A model generated the notes under the pieces. It saw nothing but the letters and a program-made list of their open reading frames with translations. It ran no database searches and was not told where the DNA came from. This document shows positions 48,474 to 55,735 of a DNA stretch of 64,000 nucleotides, one piece after another; position 1 is the stretch's first letter; each line of letters begins with the position of its first letter. This DNA is from Paracoccus everestensis (GTDB lineage: Bacteria > Pseudomonadota > Alphaproteobacteria > Rhodobacterales > Rhodobacteraceae). The stretch spans positions 723,501-787,500 of the forward strand of contig NZ_CP090836.1 of NCBI RefSeq assembly GCF_021491915.1, in the 5' to 3' direction. The translations under genes and the position numbers were made by a program.

Positions 48474-49508
48474 TCAGGCAACTTCTTCGGCGCTGCCCTG
48501 GGGCAGGTCTTCGGCGTAAATGTCGGTCCACAGTTCTTCCAGCGCCGGTTCCGGGCTTTCCTTGGCGAACTCGGCGGAATCGTTCACGATGTCCTTGATG
48601 TCCTTGTCGATGGCCTTCAGGTCGTCTTCGGACACGTGGCGCCCTTGCAGCAGCAGTTCGCGGACGTGTTCAATGGCATCGCGTTCGTCGCGCATCTTCT
48701 GGACTTCCTCGCGCGTGCGGTACTTCGCCGGGTCCGACATCGAATGGCCGCGATAGCGATAGGTCATCACCTCAAGGATGTAAGGTCCCTTGCCCGCCCG
48801 GCAGTGGGCGACGGCCTTTTCGCCCGCCGCCTTGACCGCCAGCACGTCCATGCCATCCACCTGTTCGCCCGGGATGCCAAAAGCCTCGCCCCGCCCGAAC
48901 AGCGTGTTGGACCGGGTGGACCGCTTCATCGAGGTGCCCATGGCATACTGGTTGTTCTCGATCACGAAGATCACCGGCAGATCCCACAGCACGGCCATGT
49001 TGTAGGTTTCGTAAACCTGGCCCTGATTCGCGGCGCCATCGCCGAAATAGGCGAATGTCACATTGTCATTGCCCAGGTATTTGTCGGCGAACGCCAGGCC
49101 TGCGCCCAGCGGCACCTGGGCTGCCACGATGCCGTGGCCGCCATAGAAATGCTTTTCGCGGCTGAACATGTGCATCGAGCCGCCCTTGCCCTTGGAGTAT
49201 CCCCCCTCGCGCCCGGTCAGTTCGGCCATCACGCCGCGCGCTTCCATCCCGCAGGCAAGCATATGCCCGTGATCGCGATACGAGGTGATGCGCTTGTCGC
49301 CTTCCTTCGTGGCCGCTTCCAGGCCGACGACGACCGCTTCCTGGCCGATATACAGGTGGCAGAATCCGCCGATCAGGCCCATGCCGTAAAGCTGGCCCGC
49401 CTTTTCCTCGAACCGGCGGATCAGCAGCATGTCGCGGTAATATTGCAGCAGTTCGTCGCGGGACACGTTGGGTTGCGTCTCGGCGGCGGAAGCAGGCTTC
49501 CTGGCCAT
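48474..49508 (-). CDS. pdhA: Pyruvate dehydrogenase E1 alpha
   Basis: Thiamine diphosphate-binding subunit that decarboxylates pyruvate. 344 aa, with the thiamine-Mg motif GDGAANQGQVYETYNMAVLWDLPVIFVIENN and the phosphorylation-loop equivalent TYRYRGHSMSDPAKYRTREEV near the end. First gene of pdhABC. An inverted repeat at 49541-49560, 33 bp before the ATG, may be an operator. Confidence 0.96.
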   Translation of the reverse strand: MARKPASAAETQPNVSRDELLQYYRDMLLIRRFEEKAGQLYGMGLIGGFCHLYIGQEAVVVGLEAATKEGDKRITSYRDHGHMLACGMEARGVMAELTGREGGYSKGKGGSMHMFSREKHFYGGHGIVAAQVPLGAGLAFADKYLGNDNVTFAYFGDGAANQGQVYETYNMAVLWDLPVIFVIENNQYAMGTSMKRSTRSNTLFGRGEAFGIPGEQVDGMDVLAVKAAGEKAVAHCRAGKGPYILEVMTYRYRGHSMSDPAKYRTREEVQKMRDERDAIEHVRELLLQGRHVSEDDLKAIDKDIKDIVNDSAEFAKESPEPALEELWTDIYAEDLPQGSAEEVA

Positions 49509-49540
49509 GCGGGGGTTCCTTCCTTGGATGCGCGGTCAGA

Positions 49541-49560
49541 ATAGTTCAGCGTTAAACTAT
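49541..49560. promoter_or_regulatory. Inverted repeat ATAGTT/AACTAT upstream of pdhA
   Basis: ATAGTT (49541-49546) and its complement AACTAT (49555-49560) flank an 8-bp spacer in the 101-bp gap between ftsB and pdhA. Its location just before the operon suggests a transcription factor site, and its AT-richness stands out in GC-rich surroundings. The regulator is unknown. Confidence 0.45.
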
Positions 49561-49609
49561 CCGTAGCGCATCGAAATGGGGCGTGCAATCCGCGAACGAA
49601 ACGTGTTGT

Positions 49610-49903
49610 TCAGCGCAGGATCACCTCGTCCGCGCGGATCAGGCCCAGCATTTCGCGGGCACGTTCGTCCAGAAGATCAAGGTCCAGATACTCATCCGAC
49701 ATCCGCCGGGTCAGGTTCTGCATCTCTTGCACCTCTGCCTTCAGCCGGTCGCGTTCGGCGGCCAGTTCCAAGGTTTCCGCCTCGACCTGGATGCGGCGCA
49801 GGATGCCCGAGGGGCCTTGCACGGCGGCAAACGCGAAATACAGGCCCAGGGCGACGGCCAGGGCCAAAAGAACAGTGGCGCTGATGGAAAGACGCTGCGA
49901 CAT
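49610..49903 (-). CDS. ftsB: FtsB-like septum formation initiator
   Basis: A small bitopic division protein (97 aa) of the DivIC/FtsB family, which forms the FtsQLB complex. It has a short cytoplasmic tail, one membrane helix (about 9-28, ISATVLLALAVALGLYFAFAA), a coiled coil (about 40-70) and the C-terminal region LLDERAREMLGLIRADEVILR, matching the ERAR-x-LG signature of the family. Start at 49903 (MSQRLSIS); the upstream frame is not conserved-looking. It lies between rlmJ and pdhA, a common alphaproteobacterial order. Confidence 0.9.
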   Translation of the reverse strand: MSQRLSISATVLLALAVALGLYFAFAAVQGPSGILRRIQVEAETLELAAERDRLKAEVQEMQNLTRRMSDEYLDLDLLDERAREMLGLIRADEVILR

Positions 49904-49968
49904 GGAAAGGCCGTTTCGGTTGGACGGGTGGATCATGCCACAGCGCCGGGGGCGGGGGAATCCCCCGG

Positions 49969-50748
49969 TTACGCATTGCGGCGGAAGATGGCGTCCAGGC
50001 GCGCGGCTTCGTCCACCAGGCCAAAGGGGGCGTTCAGCATCCACAGGCCCGACCCGATCATCGAGTGGCCGGGTCGGGCGGGTGGAAACCTCACCTCGGA
50101 TCGCAGGGCGCCGGGGTGGGCGGCGGTCAGCGCGTCCAGCATCGGCAGGTGGCGGTTATCGGTCAGAATCGGATACCACAGCGCAATGACGCCCACGTTC
50201 CATTTGCGCGCAATCAACCCGATCTGACGGGGGATCGCCGTGTAATCCGTCTTCACCTCGTAACTGGGGTCGATCAGGATCAGCCCGCGCCGGGGGGTCG
50301 GCGGGCAGATCGCCTGCGCCATCTGGAACCCGTCCTGCCGATGCAAAGCGGCAAAGGCCGCCACATGGGTCAAGGCGTCGTATTCGCCAGGGTGCAGTTC
50401 CGCCAGATGCGCGGAATCCCCCCGGCGCAGGAAATGCGCGGCGATCAGCGGCGATCCCGGATAGGCCTGCGGGCCGTAACTGCGCCGGACCTGTGCCAGG
50501 GTGCCCAGAAGGGGGTGATCGGGGGGCAGCCAGCCTTCGGCCTCGGCCCGCTGAATGCCGGCGCGGGCTTCGCCGGTCTTGGCGGCCTCGGCCCCGTCCA
50601 GCCGGTAAAGCCCGCGTCCGGCATGGGTTTCCAGATAGGACAACGGCTTGTCCTTGCGGGTCAGGTAATCCAGGGCGACGGCCAGCAGCGCGTGCTTGTG
50701 CAAGTCGGCCAGGTTTCCCGCGTGATAGGCGTGTTGGTAACTGAGCAT
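49969..50748 (-). CDS. rlmJ: 23S rRNA (adenine2030-N6)-methyltransferase RlmJ
   Basis: Methylates A2030 of 23S rRNA. The 259-aa protein starts MLSYQHAYHAGNLADLHKHALL, the defining RlmJ block, with YLETHAGRGLYRL as the SAM-binding loop and the DPPY-like catalytic motif LIDPSYEVK. Length is normal. It lies 65 bp from ftsB on the same strand. Confidence 0.94.
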   Translation of the reverse strand: MLSYQHAYHAGNLADLHKHALLAVALDYLTRKDKPLSYLETHAGRGLYRLDGAEAAKTGEARAGIQRAEAEGWLPPDHPLLGTLAQVRRSYGPQAYPGSPLIAAHFLRRGDSAHLAELHPGEYDALTHVAAFAALHRQDGFQMAQAICPPTPRRGLILIDPSYEVKTDYTAIPRQIGLIARKWNVGVIALWYPILTDNRHLPMLDALTAAHPGALRSEVRFPPARPGHSMIGSGLWMLNAPFGLVDEAARLDAIFRRNA

Positions 50749-50786
50749 GGACGGGCCTTAGCCCGCCGGGGTTGGCGGGAAAAGGC

Positions 50787-51005
50787 TTATGTCGCCTTGC
50801 GCAGTTCGGAATGGCTTTTCAGCACCCGGTCACCGTCATCCTGTTCGATCAGGTAGGCGGGGTTTTCCGTGTCGGCGTTCCGCTTGACCTTGGCGCCCTT
50901 GATGGTGCGCTCGACCGGGTCGCTGAAGGATTCGGCAACCTTGCCCGTGGCGGTTCCCTTGCCCCAATCCCATTCGACCTTTGATCCGACACGGAATTTA
51001 GTCAT
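50787..51005 (-). CDS. DUF2945 (hypervirulence-associated TUDOR domain) small protein
   Basis: A 72-aa basic protein starting MTKFRVGSKVEWDWGKGTATGKV, the typical DUF2945/TUDOR-like start, with PAYLIEQDDGDRVLKSHSELRK at the end. The ribosome site AAAGGGAGA precedes the ATG at 51005. It lies downstream of the CcsR-type hairpin array on the same strand and could be part of the same transcript. Function in bacteria is not established; related domains occur in DNA/RNA- or protein-binding settings. Confidence 0.88.
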   Translation of the reverse strand: MTKFRVGSKVEWDWGKGTATGKVAESFSDPVERTIKGAKVKRNADTENPAYLIEQDDGDRVLKSHSELRKAT

Positions 51006-51074
51006 GACCGTCTCCCTTTTCGCTGCCGCGACAACGCGGGCGTGGGGGCGGGGTTTCGATGGCTGGAATGAAAA

Positions 51075-51434
51075 GCGGCGGCGCCCAGGGAGGAGGAGGG
51101 GCGCCGCCGCGGAACGCTGGCCCAGGGAGGAGGGAGGGCCGCGTTTAGAGTGCGGCACGGCCAGGGAGGAGAAGGGCCGTTGCCGCCAACGACCGGACCA
51201 ATGGGAGGAGGGGTCCGTCGCATGGGATGCCGCAAATGAGGCGGCTATGTGGAGGCGGCAGCACCCAGGGAGGAGGAGGGGTGCTGCCGCGGAACGCTGG
51301 CCCAAGGAGGAGGGAGGGGCCGCGTTTGGGGTGCGGCACGGCCAGGGAGGAGAAGGGCCGTTGCCGCCAACGACCGGACCAATGGGAGGAGGGGTCCGTC
51401 GCATGGGATGCCGCGAAACAGGGCGGCTATGTCA
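51075..51434. repeat. Tandem direct repeat of about 180 bp within the hairpin array
   Basis: Hairpins 1-4 (51075-51254) and 5-8 (51255-51434) are near-identical: equivalent positions are offset by 180-181 bp. Differences fall mainly in stems and are compensated (for example stem 1 GCGGCGGCGCCC against stem 5 GCGGCAGCACCC, each with a perfect partner). This indicates a duplication followed by selection on structure. Confidence 0.85.
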
Positions 51435-51599
51435 GGGTTGCGGCGACCCCCATGAGGGAGGAGGAAGGGGGCCGCCGCCTGTCGCAGGAAACCCCATGGA
51501 GGAGAAAGGGTTCCTGCGCTGTCTTGGGGCGGCATCCTCGCAAGGGGGAGGAGGAGAGGATGCCGCCAGTTCCGTGCCCCAGGGAGGAGGGGGGCCGGA
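51075..51599 (-). ncRNA. Array of twelve CcsR/cuckoo-type sRNA hairpins with CTCCTCC loops
   Basis: Twelve consecutive stem-loops; read on the minus strand every loop contains CTCCTCC. Spans of the hairpins (plus coordinates): 51075-51110, 51113-51145, 51152-51186, 51190-51220; 51255-51290, 51293-51326, 51333-51367, 51371-51401; 51440-51478, 51483-51518, 51528-51567, 51571-51599. Several stems are perfect over 12 bp (first, fifth, eleventh) while sequences of arms differ and co-vary; most loops are 12 nt. They form three groups of four, with 34-38 nt spacers that hold a small GCCGC/GCGGC hairpin. The first minus-strand hairpin begins 11 bp after the DUF1127 stop. In Rhodobacter sphaeroides CcsR1-4 RNAs have the same loop motif and lie behind a DUF1127 gene (ccaF1), are produced by processing of that transcript, and act in oxidative-stress and C1 metabolism control. 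The number here is larger than the eight loops I recall there. Individual RNA ends are not known. Confidence 0.85.
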
Positions 51600-51610
51600 A
51601 AGGGTGTGTC

Positions 51611-51835
51611 TTACTTCGCGCCCCAGGCGGCTTCATGGGCCAGGCGACCGATCATCGCGCGGTTGATGCCCAGGTCGGCCAGGTTGCGGTTGGTCAGCAC
51701 GTTCAGTTCACGCACCGTCTGGCGATAGATCGCACGGCGGGCACGGTTTTCCTGCATGTGCTGGATCGCGGCCATCAAACGGCCGGCAATGCCAGTGCTG
51801 GCGGCGGCGTTGTGAGTGTGGGCGATAGCAGCCAT
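51611..51835 (-). CDS. DUF1127 small RNA-binding protein, CcaF1-like
   Basis: A 74-aa basic protein; the DUF1127 domain is at the C-terminus (RAIYRQTVRELNVLTNRNLADLGINRAMI, about residues 35-63), with the RELNxLxxxxLxDLGxxR signature. In Rhodobacter sphaeroides the homologous CcaF1 binds RNA and influences CcsR maturation. The start at 51835 (MAAIAHTHN) is chosen over a 51-residue upstream extension with no ribosome site. It is directly followed by the CcsR-type hairpins, so the mRNA should contain both. In Rhodobacter this unit is under heat-shock sigma factors; I could not recognise such a promoter here with confidence. Confidence 0.9.
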   Translation of the reverse strand: MAAIAHTHNAAASTGIAGRLMAAIQHMQENRARRAIYRQTVRELNVLTNRNLADLGINRAMIGRLAHEAAWGAK

Positions 51836-52174
51836 GATTGTATTCCTTGATCTTGCGTCTTCGGCATCTGCGCCCTGCCCGGATGGCTTGGCGCCTTTCG
51901 ATGAACCCAAGATGGCGCTAATGCTGCGGCTGCACAATGGATCGCTTCGGATTGCTGCCATGCAGCAATTGCATGACTTGCCGGTCAACCCTTGGGATTG
52001 CTGTTAATAACCATGACAGAACTGTGACAGTAAAACTGCGTTAGCGATCACGCTGCGCTGCAAAAATATGCGGATCGCGAACTGGGACAGTCATGTTGCC
52101 GCATATTGCGGCGGGTGGTTGATGCCGCAGCCTTGGTGGACCATGTTTGCATCGAAATCAAAACAGGTCGTGAC
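51836..52174. promoter_or_regulatory. Divergent region between DUF1127 gene and mrp, with inverted repeat
   Basis: A 339-bp gap without a gene. It holds a perfect inverted repeat, ATTGCTGC (51951-51958) and GCAGCAAT (51962-51969), with a 3-bp centre. On the minus strand a TTGACC box lies about 20 bp upstream of it (complement at 51980-51985), which could be the -35 of the DUF1127-CcsR transcript, but no clear -10 is visible. The region near 51997-52040 is AT-richer than its surroundings and may hold the mrp promoter. Confidence 0.35.
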
Positions 52175-53284
52175 ATGTCCGTGAACCGCGAAGCTGCCCT
52201 TAGGGAAATCTCTGACATCGTTCTGCCGGACGGCCGGACCCTGGAAAAAGCTGACTTGGTGCGGGCTTTTTCCGTCGATGGCGATACCGTCAGATTCGTG
52301 CTGGAGGTGGCGGACGCGGGTGTTGCGCGCAGCATGGCCCCGGTCGAGGCCGAAGCCAAGCGGCGGCTGGAGGCCATGCCGGGCGTGGGCAAGGTCCAGA
52401 TCGTCATGACGGCCCCTGCCGGCAAGTCCGCGCCTGCGCAGCCCGCGCCTGCGCAGCCCGTGCGCAGTTCCGGTGCGGCGCCCTCCTTGCAGATCGGGCG
52501 CCACCCGACCGCGCAGGCTGGACCCCAGCCGATTCCCGGCGTGAAAAGCATCATCGCCATCGGGTCGGGCAAGGGCGGCGTGGGCAAGTCCACCGTCACG
52601 TCTAATCTGGCGGTTGCGCTTGCGCGTGCGGGACGCCGGGTGGGGCTGCTGGACGCAGATATCTATGGCCCCTCGCAGCCGCGCATGATGGGCATATCCG
52701 GCCGTCCCGCCAGCCCCGACGGCCAGCATATCGAACCGCTGCACGCCCATGGCGTCACCGTCATGTCCATCGGCCTGATGCTGAAGGAAGGCGAGGCGGT
52801 CGTCTGGCGCGGTCCCATGCTGATGGGCGCCATGCAGCAGATGCTGCAACAGGTGAACTGGGGCGAACTGGACGCGCTGCTGATCGATTTGCCCCCCGGC
52901 ACGGGCGACGTGCAGCTGAGCCTGTGCCAGAAGGCCGCCGTCACCGGGGCCATCATCGTGTCCACCCCCCAGGATGTGGCGCTGCTGGATGCCCGGCGCG
53001 CCATCGACATGTTCAACAAGCTGAAGGCCCCCGTCCTGGGCCTAGTCGAGAATATGTCCACCTATGTTTGTCCCAATTGCGGCCATGAGGCGCATCTGTT
53101 CGGCCATGGCGGCGTGGCGGCCGAGGCGCGGCAACTGGGCCTGCCGTTCCTGGGTGAACTGCCCCTGGAACTGGATGTCCGCCTTGCGGGCGATTCGGGG
53201 CGGCCCGTGGCGCTTGGCGAAGGGGCGACCGCGCAGGCTTATGCCCGGCTTGCCGACCGGCTGATCCGGGATGGCATTGCCTGA
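52175..53284 (+). CDS. mrp: Mrp/NBP35 (ApbC) family Fe-S carrier ATPase
   Basis: P-loop ATPase that carries and transfers iron-sulfur clusters. The 369-aa protein has an N-terminal DUF59/MIP18-like domain (about 1-80: EISDIVLPDGRTL...), a Pro/Ala linker, and the ATPase domain with deviant Walker A GKGGVGKST at residues 132-140, DADIYGPSQPRMMG and IDLPPGTGDVQLSL. The cluster-bearing CPNC motif follows (STYVCPNCGHEAHLFG). Start at 52175 (MSVNREAAL) has AGGTCG only, a weak site. It precedes the cell-wall cluster by 614 bp. Confidence 0.94.
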   Translation: MSVNREAALREISDIVLPDGRTLEKADLVRAFSVDGDTVRFVLEVADAGVARSMAPVEAEAKRRLEAMPGVGKVQIVMTAPAGKSAPAQPAPAQPVRSSGAAPSLQIGRHPTAQAGPQPIPGVKSIIAIGSGKGGVGKSTVTSNLAVALARAGRRVGLLDADIYGPSQPRMMGISGRPASPDGQHIEPLHAHGVTVMSIGLMLKEGEAVVWRGPMLMGAMQQMLQQVNWGELDALLIDLPPGTGDVQLSLCQKAAVTGAIIVSTPQDVALLDARRAIDMFNKLKAPVLGLVENMSTYVCPNCGHEAHLFGHGGVAAEARQLGLPFLGELPLELDVRLAGDSGRPVALGEGATAQAYARLADRLIRDGIA

Positions 53285-53649
53285 TTCCCTGACGGCTGGG
53301 AAAAGGCGGGAATGACAAGGCGGCACCGCCGATGGCAGGCCCAGGCTGCCAGATCACGCTGTCGTGATCCGCTGTGAGGGGCTTGCCCTGCATTTCCGCT
53401 TTTTTGTGGATAAGTCGCAACAGCTCTGCGCGTAACCGGACAGGACAAGTCCTTGGATAAGCGCAGACAACAAAAATCAATCTTCGATATCTTGCGGAGA
53501 ATCGAGGCTTGGCGCTCAAGAGTTTGGGTTTCAAGCCGATTCGTGGCAGGCTTGCCACAGGGCGCGATAAACCGCCGTTCGCGGTTTGGCTCCCTCACCG
53601 GGCGCAGAATTCCATTGCTTCCCATGAATTCCCATGTCACAACCTGATC
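53285..53649. other. Gene-free stretch with a DnaA-box-like site and an inverted repeat
   Basis: No gene is supported between the mrp stop and the mraZ leader. Visible signals: an inverted repeat GATCACG (53352-53358) and CGTGATC (53363-53369), perhaps the terminator stem of mrp without a T-run; and TGTGGATAA at 53405-53413, the exact complement of the consensus DnaA box TTATCCACA. A second similar TTGGATAA lies at about 53453. Several GANTC sites occur (for example GATTC near 53539). A single DnaA box does not make an origin. Confidence 0.4.
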
Positions 53650-53859
53650 ACGAAGACGGGCAGTAAAGGGGCACCCAAGACCCCAAGGCGAAGCAGGCTT
53701 TCATACAGGCGTCCGTTTTCCAACAAAGCCGTCCGCAGGCACGAGCAGCACCTCCCCCAGGTGGCGCCTGACAAGGACGGAACCCCGAAAAAGGGGCAAA
53801 ACGTGGGAACGAGGGCGGCGGATCGGGCAGTGGCAGCAGCCCGGTCCGCCCTTTCATTT
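53650..53859 (+). ncRNA. UpsM-like leader sRNA upstream of mraZ (ends approximate)
   Basis: In Rhodobacter sphaeroides the dcw cluster begins with a long 5' leader that yields the abundant sRNA UpsM by partial termination. The same arrangement is seen here: a structured region of about 210 nt ending in an intrinsic terminator 40 bp before mraZ. Visible structures are a long hairpin with outer arms CAGGC/GCCTG (about 53736-53770) and inner CACCT/AGGTG around CCCCC, a CCCC/GGGG hairpin (53783-53796), and the terminator at 53813-53859. The 5' end is a guess; TTGCTT (53615-53620) with a poor -10 17 bp later is the best promoter I see. Homology is by position and structure; I did not align sequences. 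Confidence 0.6.
53813..53859 (+). terminator. Intrinsic terminator/attenuator before mraZ
   Basis: A stem of GGGCGG (53813-53818) with CCGCCC (53846-53851), extended inside by CGGGC/GCCCG, is followed by TTTCATTT. It would stop most transcripts before mraZ, leaving a leader sRNA, with read-through feeding the cell-division cluster. Confidence 0.7.
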
Positions 53860-53898
53860 CGCGCAGGCGAAAGGGGCGGGCAGTGAGGCAGGACCAAG

Positions 53899-54411
53899 GT
53901 GGCGCGGAAATTCAGAGGCACTGAATCCGTCAAGGTCGATGGCAAGGGTCGAATGTCGATTCCGGCCCGGCTGCGCCGCGTGTTCGATGCCGGAGATCCT
54001 GCCTTTGCCACAGCCAATACAGGGCGCACGCAGCTGGTCGCCGTTTACGGTCCCGACTGGTGGAACTGGATCGAGCTTTACACCATCGACGCCATTGAGG
54101 AAATCGACGAGCAGATCGACAAGCTGACGCGCGGCAGCCCGCAGCGCCGCTGGCTGGAAATGCTGATGAACGGCCAGTCCACCGATCTGGAAATCGACCG
54201 CGAGGGTCGGCTGGTCCTGCCCCAGAAGCTGCGCGAAAAGCTGGGCTTTACAGAAGGCGCCGAGACGATCTTCGAATCGCGTGGCGATTATATCCAGGTT
54301 TATCACCCCGACACGCGTCCCAAGGACGTCGCGGCCTTGGAGGATTTCACGGCCCAGCACGGTCCCGAATTCGATCCCCGGTCCTTCCTGGACCAGATGG
54401 ACGAGGGCTAG
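53899..54411 (+). CDS. mraZ: MraZ, transcriptional regulator of the dcw cluster
   Basis: A 170-aa protein with two AbrB-like SpoVT domains: the first starts at KFRGTESVKVDGKGRMSIPARLRRVF and the second at STDLEIDREGRLVLPQKLREKLGFTE. In other bacteria MraZ binds repeats upstream of its own gene and represses the division cluster. It starts with GTG at 53899 after AGGACC, and has a C-terminal tail ending FLDQMDEG. A search for TGGGN repeats at 10-bp spacing upstream was not convincing. First gene of the cluster. Confidence 0.95.
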   Translation: MARKFRGTESVKVDGKGRMSIPARLRRVFDAGDPAFATANTGRTQLVAVYGPDWWNWIELYTIDAIEEIDEQIDKLTRGSPQRRWLEMLMNGQSTDLEIDREGRLVLPQKLREKLGFTEGAETIFESRGDYIQVYHPDTRPKDVAALEDFTAQHGPEFDPRSFLDQMDEG

Positions 54412-54414
54412 GCC

Positions 54415-55380
54415 GTGGCGGATCCGCATATTCCCGTTCTGCTGGCCCCTTTGTTGCGCGCGGTGGCGCCTGTGTCCGGCACTTGGCTGGACGGCACCTT
54501 CGGCGCGGGCGGATACGCGCGCGGCCTGCTGGAGGCGGGTGCCGGGCGGGTAATCGGCGTGGACCGCGATCCCTTGGCCTTTCACATGGCGGCACCCTGG
54601 GCTGGCGAATACGGCGACCGGCTGCGTCTGGTCGAGGGGACGTTTTCCGATCTGGATCAACTTGCGGGCGAATCGCTGGACGGCGTGGTGCTGGACCTGG
54701 GCGTCAGTTCGATGCAGCTGGATCTGGCCGAACGGGGCTTTTCCTTTTTGCGCGACGGCCCACTGGATATGCGGATGGACCAGGCCGGGCCTTCCGCCGC
54801 CGATCTGCTGAACGGTGCGGACGAATCGGTGATCGCCGACGTGCTGTATCATTACGGCGAGGAACGCGCCGCCCGCCGCATCGCCCGCGCCATCGTTGCA
54901 GCCCGCCCCCTGACCCGCACGGCACAGTTAGCCGAGGTGGTGTCATCCTGCCTGCCGCGCCCCAAGCCCGGCCAGAGCCATCCGGCGACCCGCAGCTTCC
55001 AGGCGATCCGCATCTGGGTGAACGACGAGTTCCGGCAACTGGTCGATGGCCTGTCGGCGGCCGAGCGTGCCTTGAAGCCCGGCGGCAAGCTGGCCGTGGT
55101 CAGCTTTCATTCGCTGGAAGATCGGATCGTCAAACGCTTCATGCAGGCGCGGTCGAACAGCGCCGGCGGCGGCAGTCGCTATGCCCCCGTGCAGGACATG
55201 GCGCCCGCCGCCTTTGCCATGCCCTTCCGCCGCGCCATCGGTCCCGACCCGGACGAGGAATCGGCCAACCCGCGTGCCCGGTCCGCCTTGCTGCGCGTGG
55301 CCGTCCGCACCGATGCCCCCGCCGGTGACGTGGATGCGGATGCCTTGGCGATGCCGCGCCTGCCAAAGGGGGGACATTGA
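54415..55380 (+). CDS. rsmH: 16S rRNA (cytosine1402-N4)-methyltransferase RsmH
   Basis: Methylates N4 of C1402 in the ribosomal decoding site; formerly MraW. The 321-aa protein shows [13 protein letters not shown], the SAM site [35 protein letters not shown] and, near the C-terminus, [26 protein letters not shown] start at 54415, 3 bp after the mraZ stop. Its TGA overlaps the ftsL ATG. Confidence 0.96.
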   Translation: MADPHIPVLLAPLLRAVAPVSGTWLDGTFGAGGYARGLLEAGAGRVIGVDRDPLAFHMAAPWAGEYGDRLRLVEGTFSDLDQLAGESLDGVVLDLGVSSMQLDLAERGFSFLRDGPLDMRMDQAGPSAADLLNGADESVIADVLYHYGEERAARRIARAIVAARPLTRTAQLAEVVSSCLPRPKPGQSHPATRSFQAIRIWVNDEFRQLVDGLSAAERALKPGGKLAVVSFHSLEDRIVKRFMQARSNSAGGGSRYAPVQDMAPAAFAMPFRRAIGPDPDEESANPRARSALLRVAVRTDAPAGDVDADALAMPRLPKGGH

Positions 55381-55730
55381 TGCGTCCCCTGACCTATCTG
55401 GCCTGCGCGCTGCTGGTCATGGGCCTGGCCTTCTGGGCTTATCGCGAAAACTACCGCACCCAGGCTGCCTTGGGCGAGATGAGCCAGATCCAGCGGGAAA
55501 TCGCAGGATTGAGAGAGGATCTGGGCGTCTTGCGCGCCGAATGGGCCTATCTGAACCGCCCCGAACGGCTGCGCGAACTGGTGGATCTGAATTTTGACCG
55601 CCTGCAACTGATCCCGCGGGAAGCGGGGCAGGCGGTGGGTCTGGGCCATATCGACTATCCCAAGCCGCCCGCGCCGCCGGAATCCGACCCCCAAGCCGTT
55701 CCCGGCGACGCCGCCGCCCCCCAGGAGTGA
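55380..55730 (+). CDS. ftsL: FtsL-like cell division protein
   Basis: Small bitopic division protein (116 aa) between rsmH and ftsI, the standard position of ftsL. It has one membrane helix at the N-terminus (about 4-20), a coiled coil with leucine spacing (about 29-60: EMSQIQREIAGLREDLGVLRAEWAYLNRPERLREL), and a Pro-rich tail. FtsL proteins diverge strongly; the position and topology are the basis of this call. It overlaps rsmH by one base (TGATG). Confidence 0.88.
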   Translation: MRPLTYLACALLVMGLAFWAYRENYRTQAALGEMSQIQREIAGLREDLGVLRAEWAYLNRPERLRELVDLNFDRLQLIPREAGQAVGLGHIDYPKPPAPPESDPQAVPGDAAAPQE

Positions 55731-55735
55731 CCGTG

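Noticed and set aside
47256..49544. 762-codon plus-strand frame opposite pdhB and pdhA
   Set aside because: Antisense shadow; both pdh genes are certain.
51026..51039. CCGCG/CGCGG hairpin as terminator of the CcsR array
   Set aside because: It is followed on the minus strand by GCAGCGAAAAGGG, the DUF2945 ribosome site, and not by a T-run.
51075..51599. CRISPR array
   Set aside because: The repeats are self-complementary hairpins with changing arms and a shared loop, with no constant repeat/spacer pattern and no cas genes.
50869..51666. 265-codon plus-strand frame through the hairpin array
   Set aside because: Its repetitive Gly/Arg-rich product comes from the GGAGG repeats; RNA structure on the other strand explains the region.
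53793..53828. MraZ-binding TGGGN repeats
   Set aside because: G-rich blocks occur at about 53793, 53804, 53812 and 53824, but spacings of 11, 8 and 12 bp do not match the 10-bp period of known MraZ boxes.
53285..53898. RNase P RNA gene upstream of mraZ
   Set aside because: The conserved GAGGAAAGTCC-type core of bacterial RNase P RNA is absent; the UpsM-like leader explains the 3' part better.
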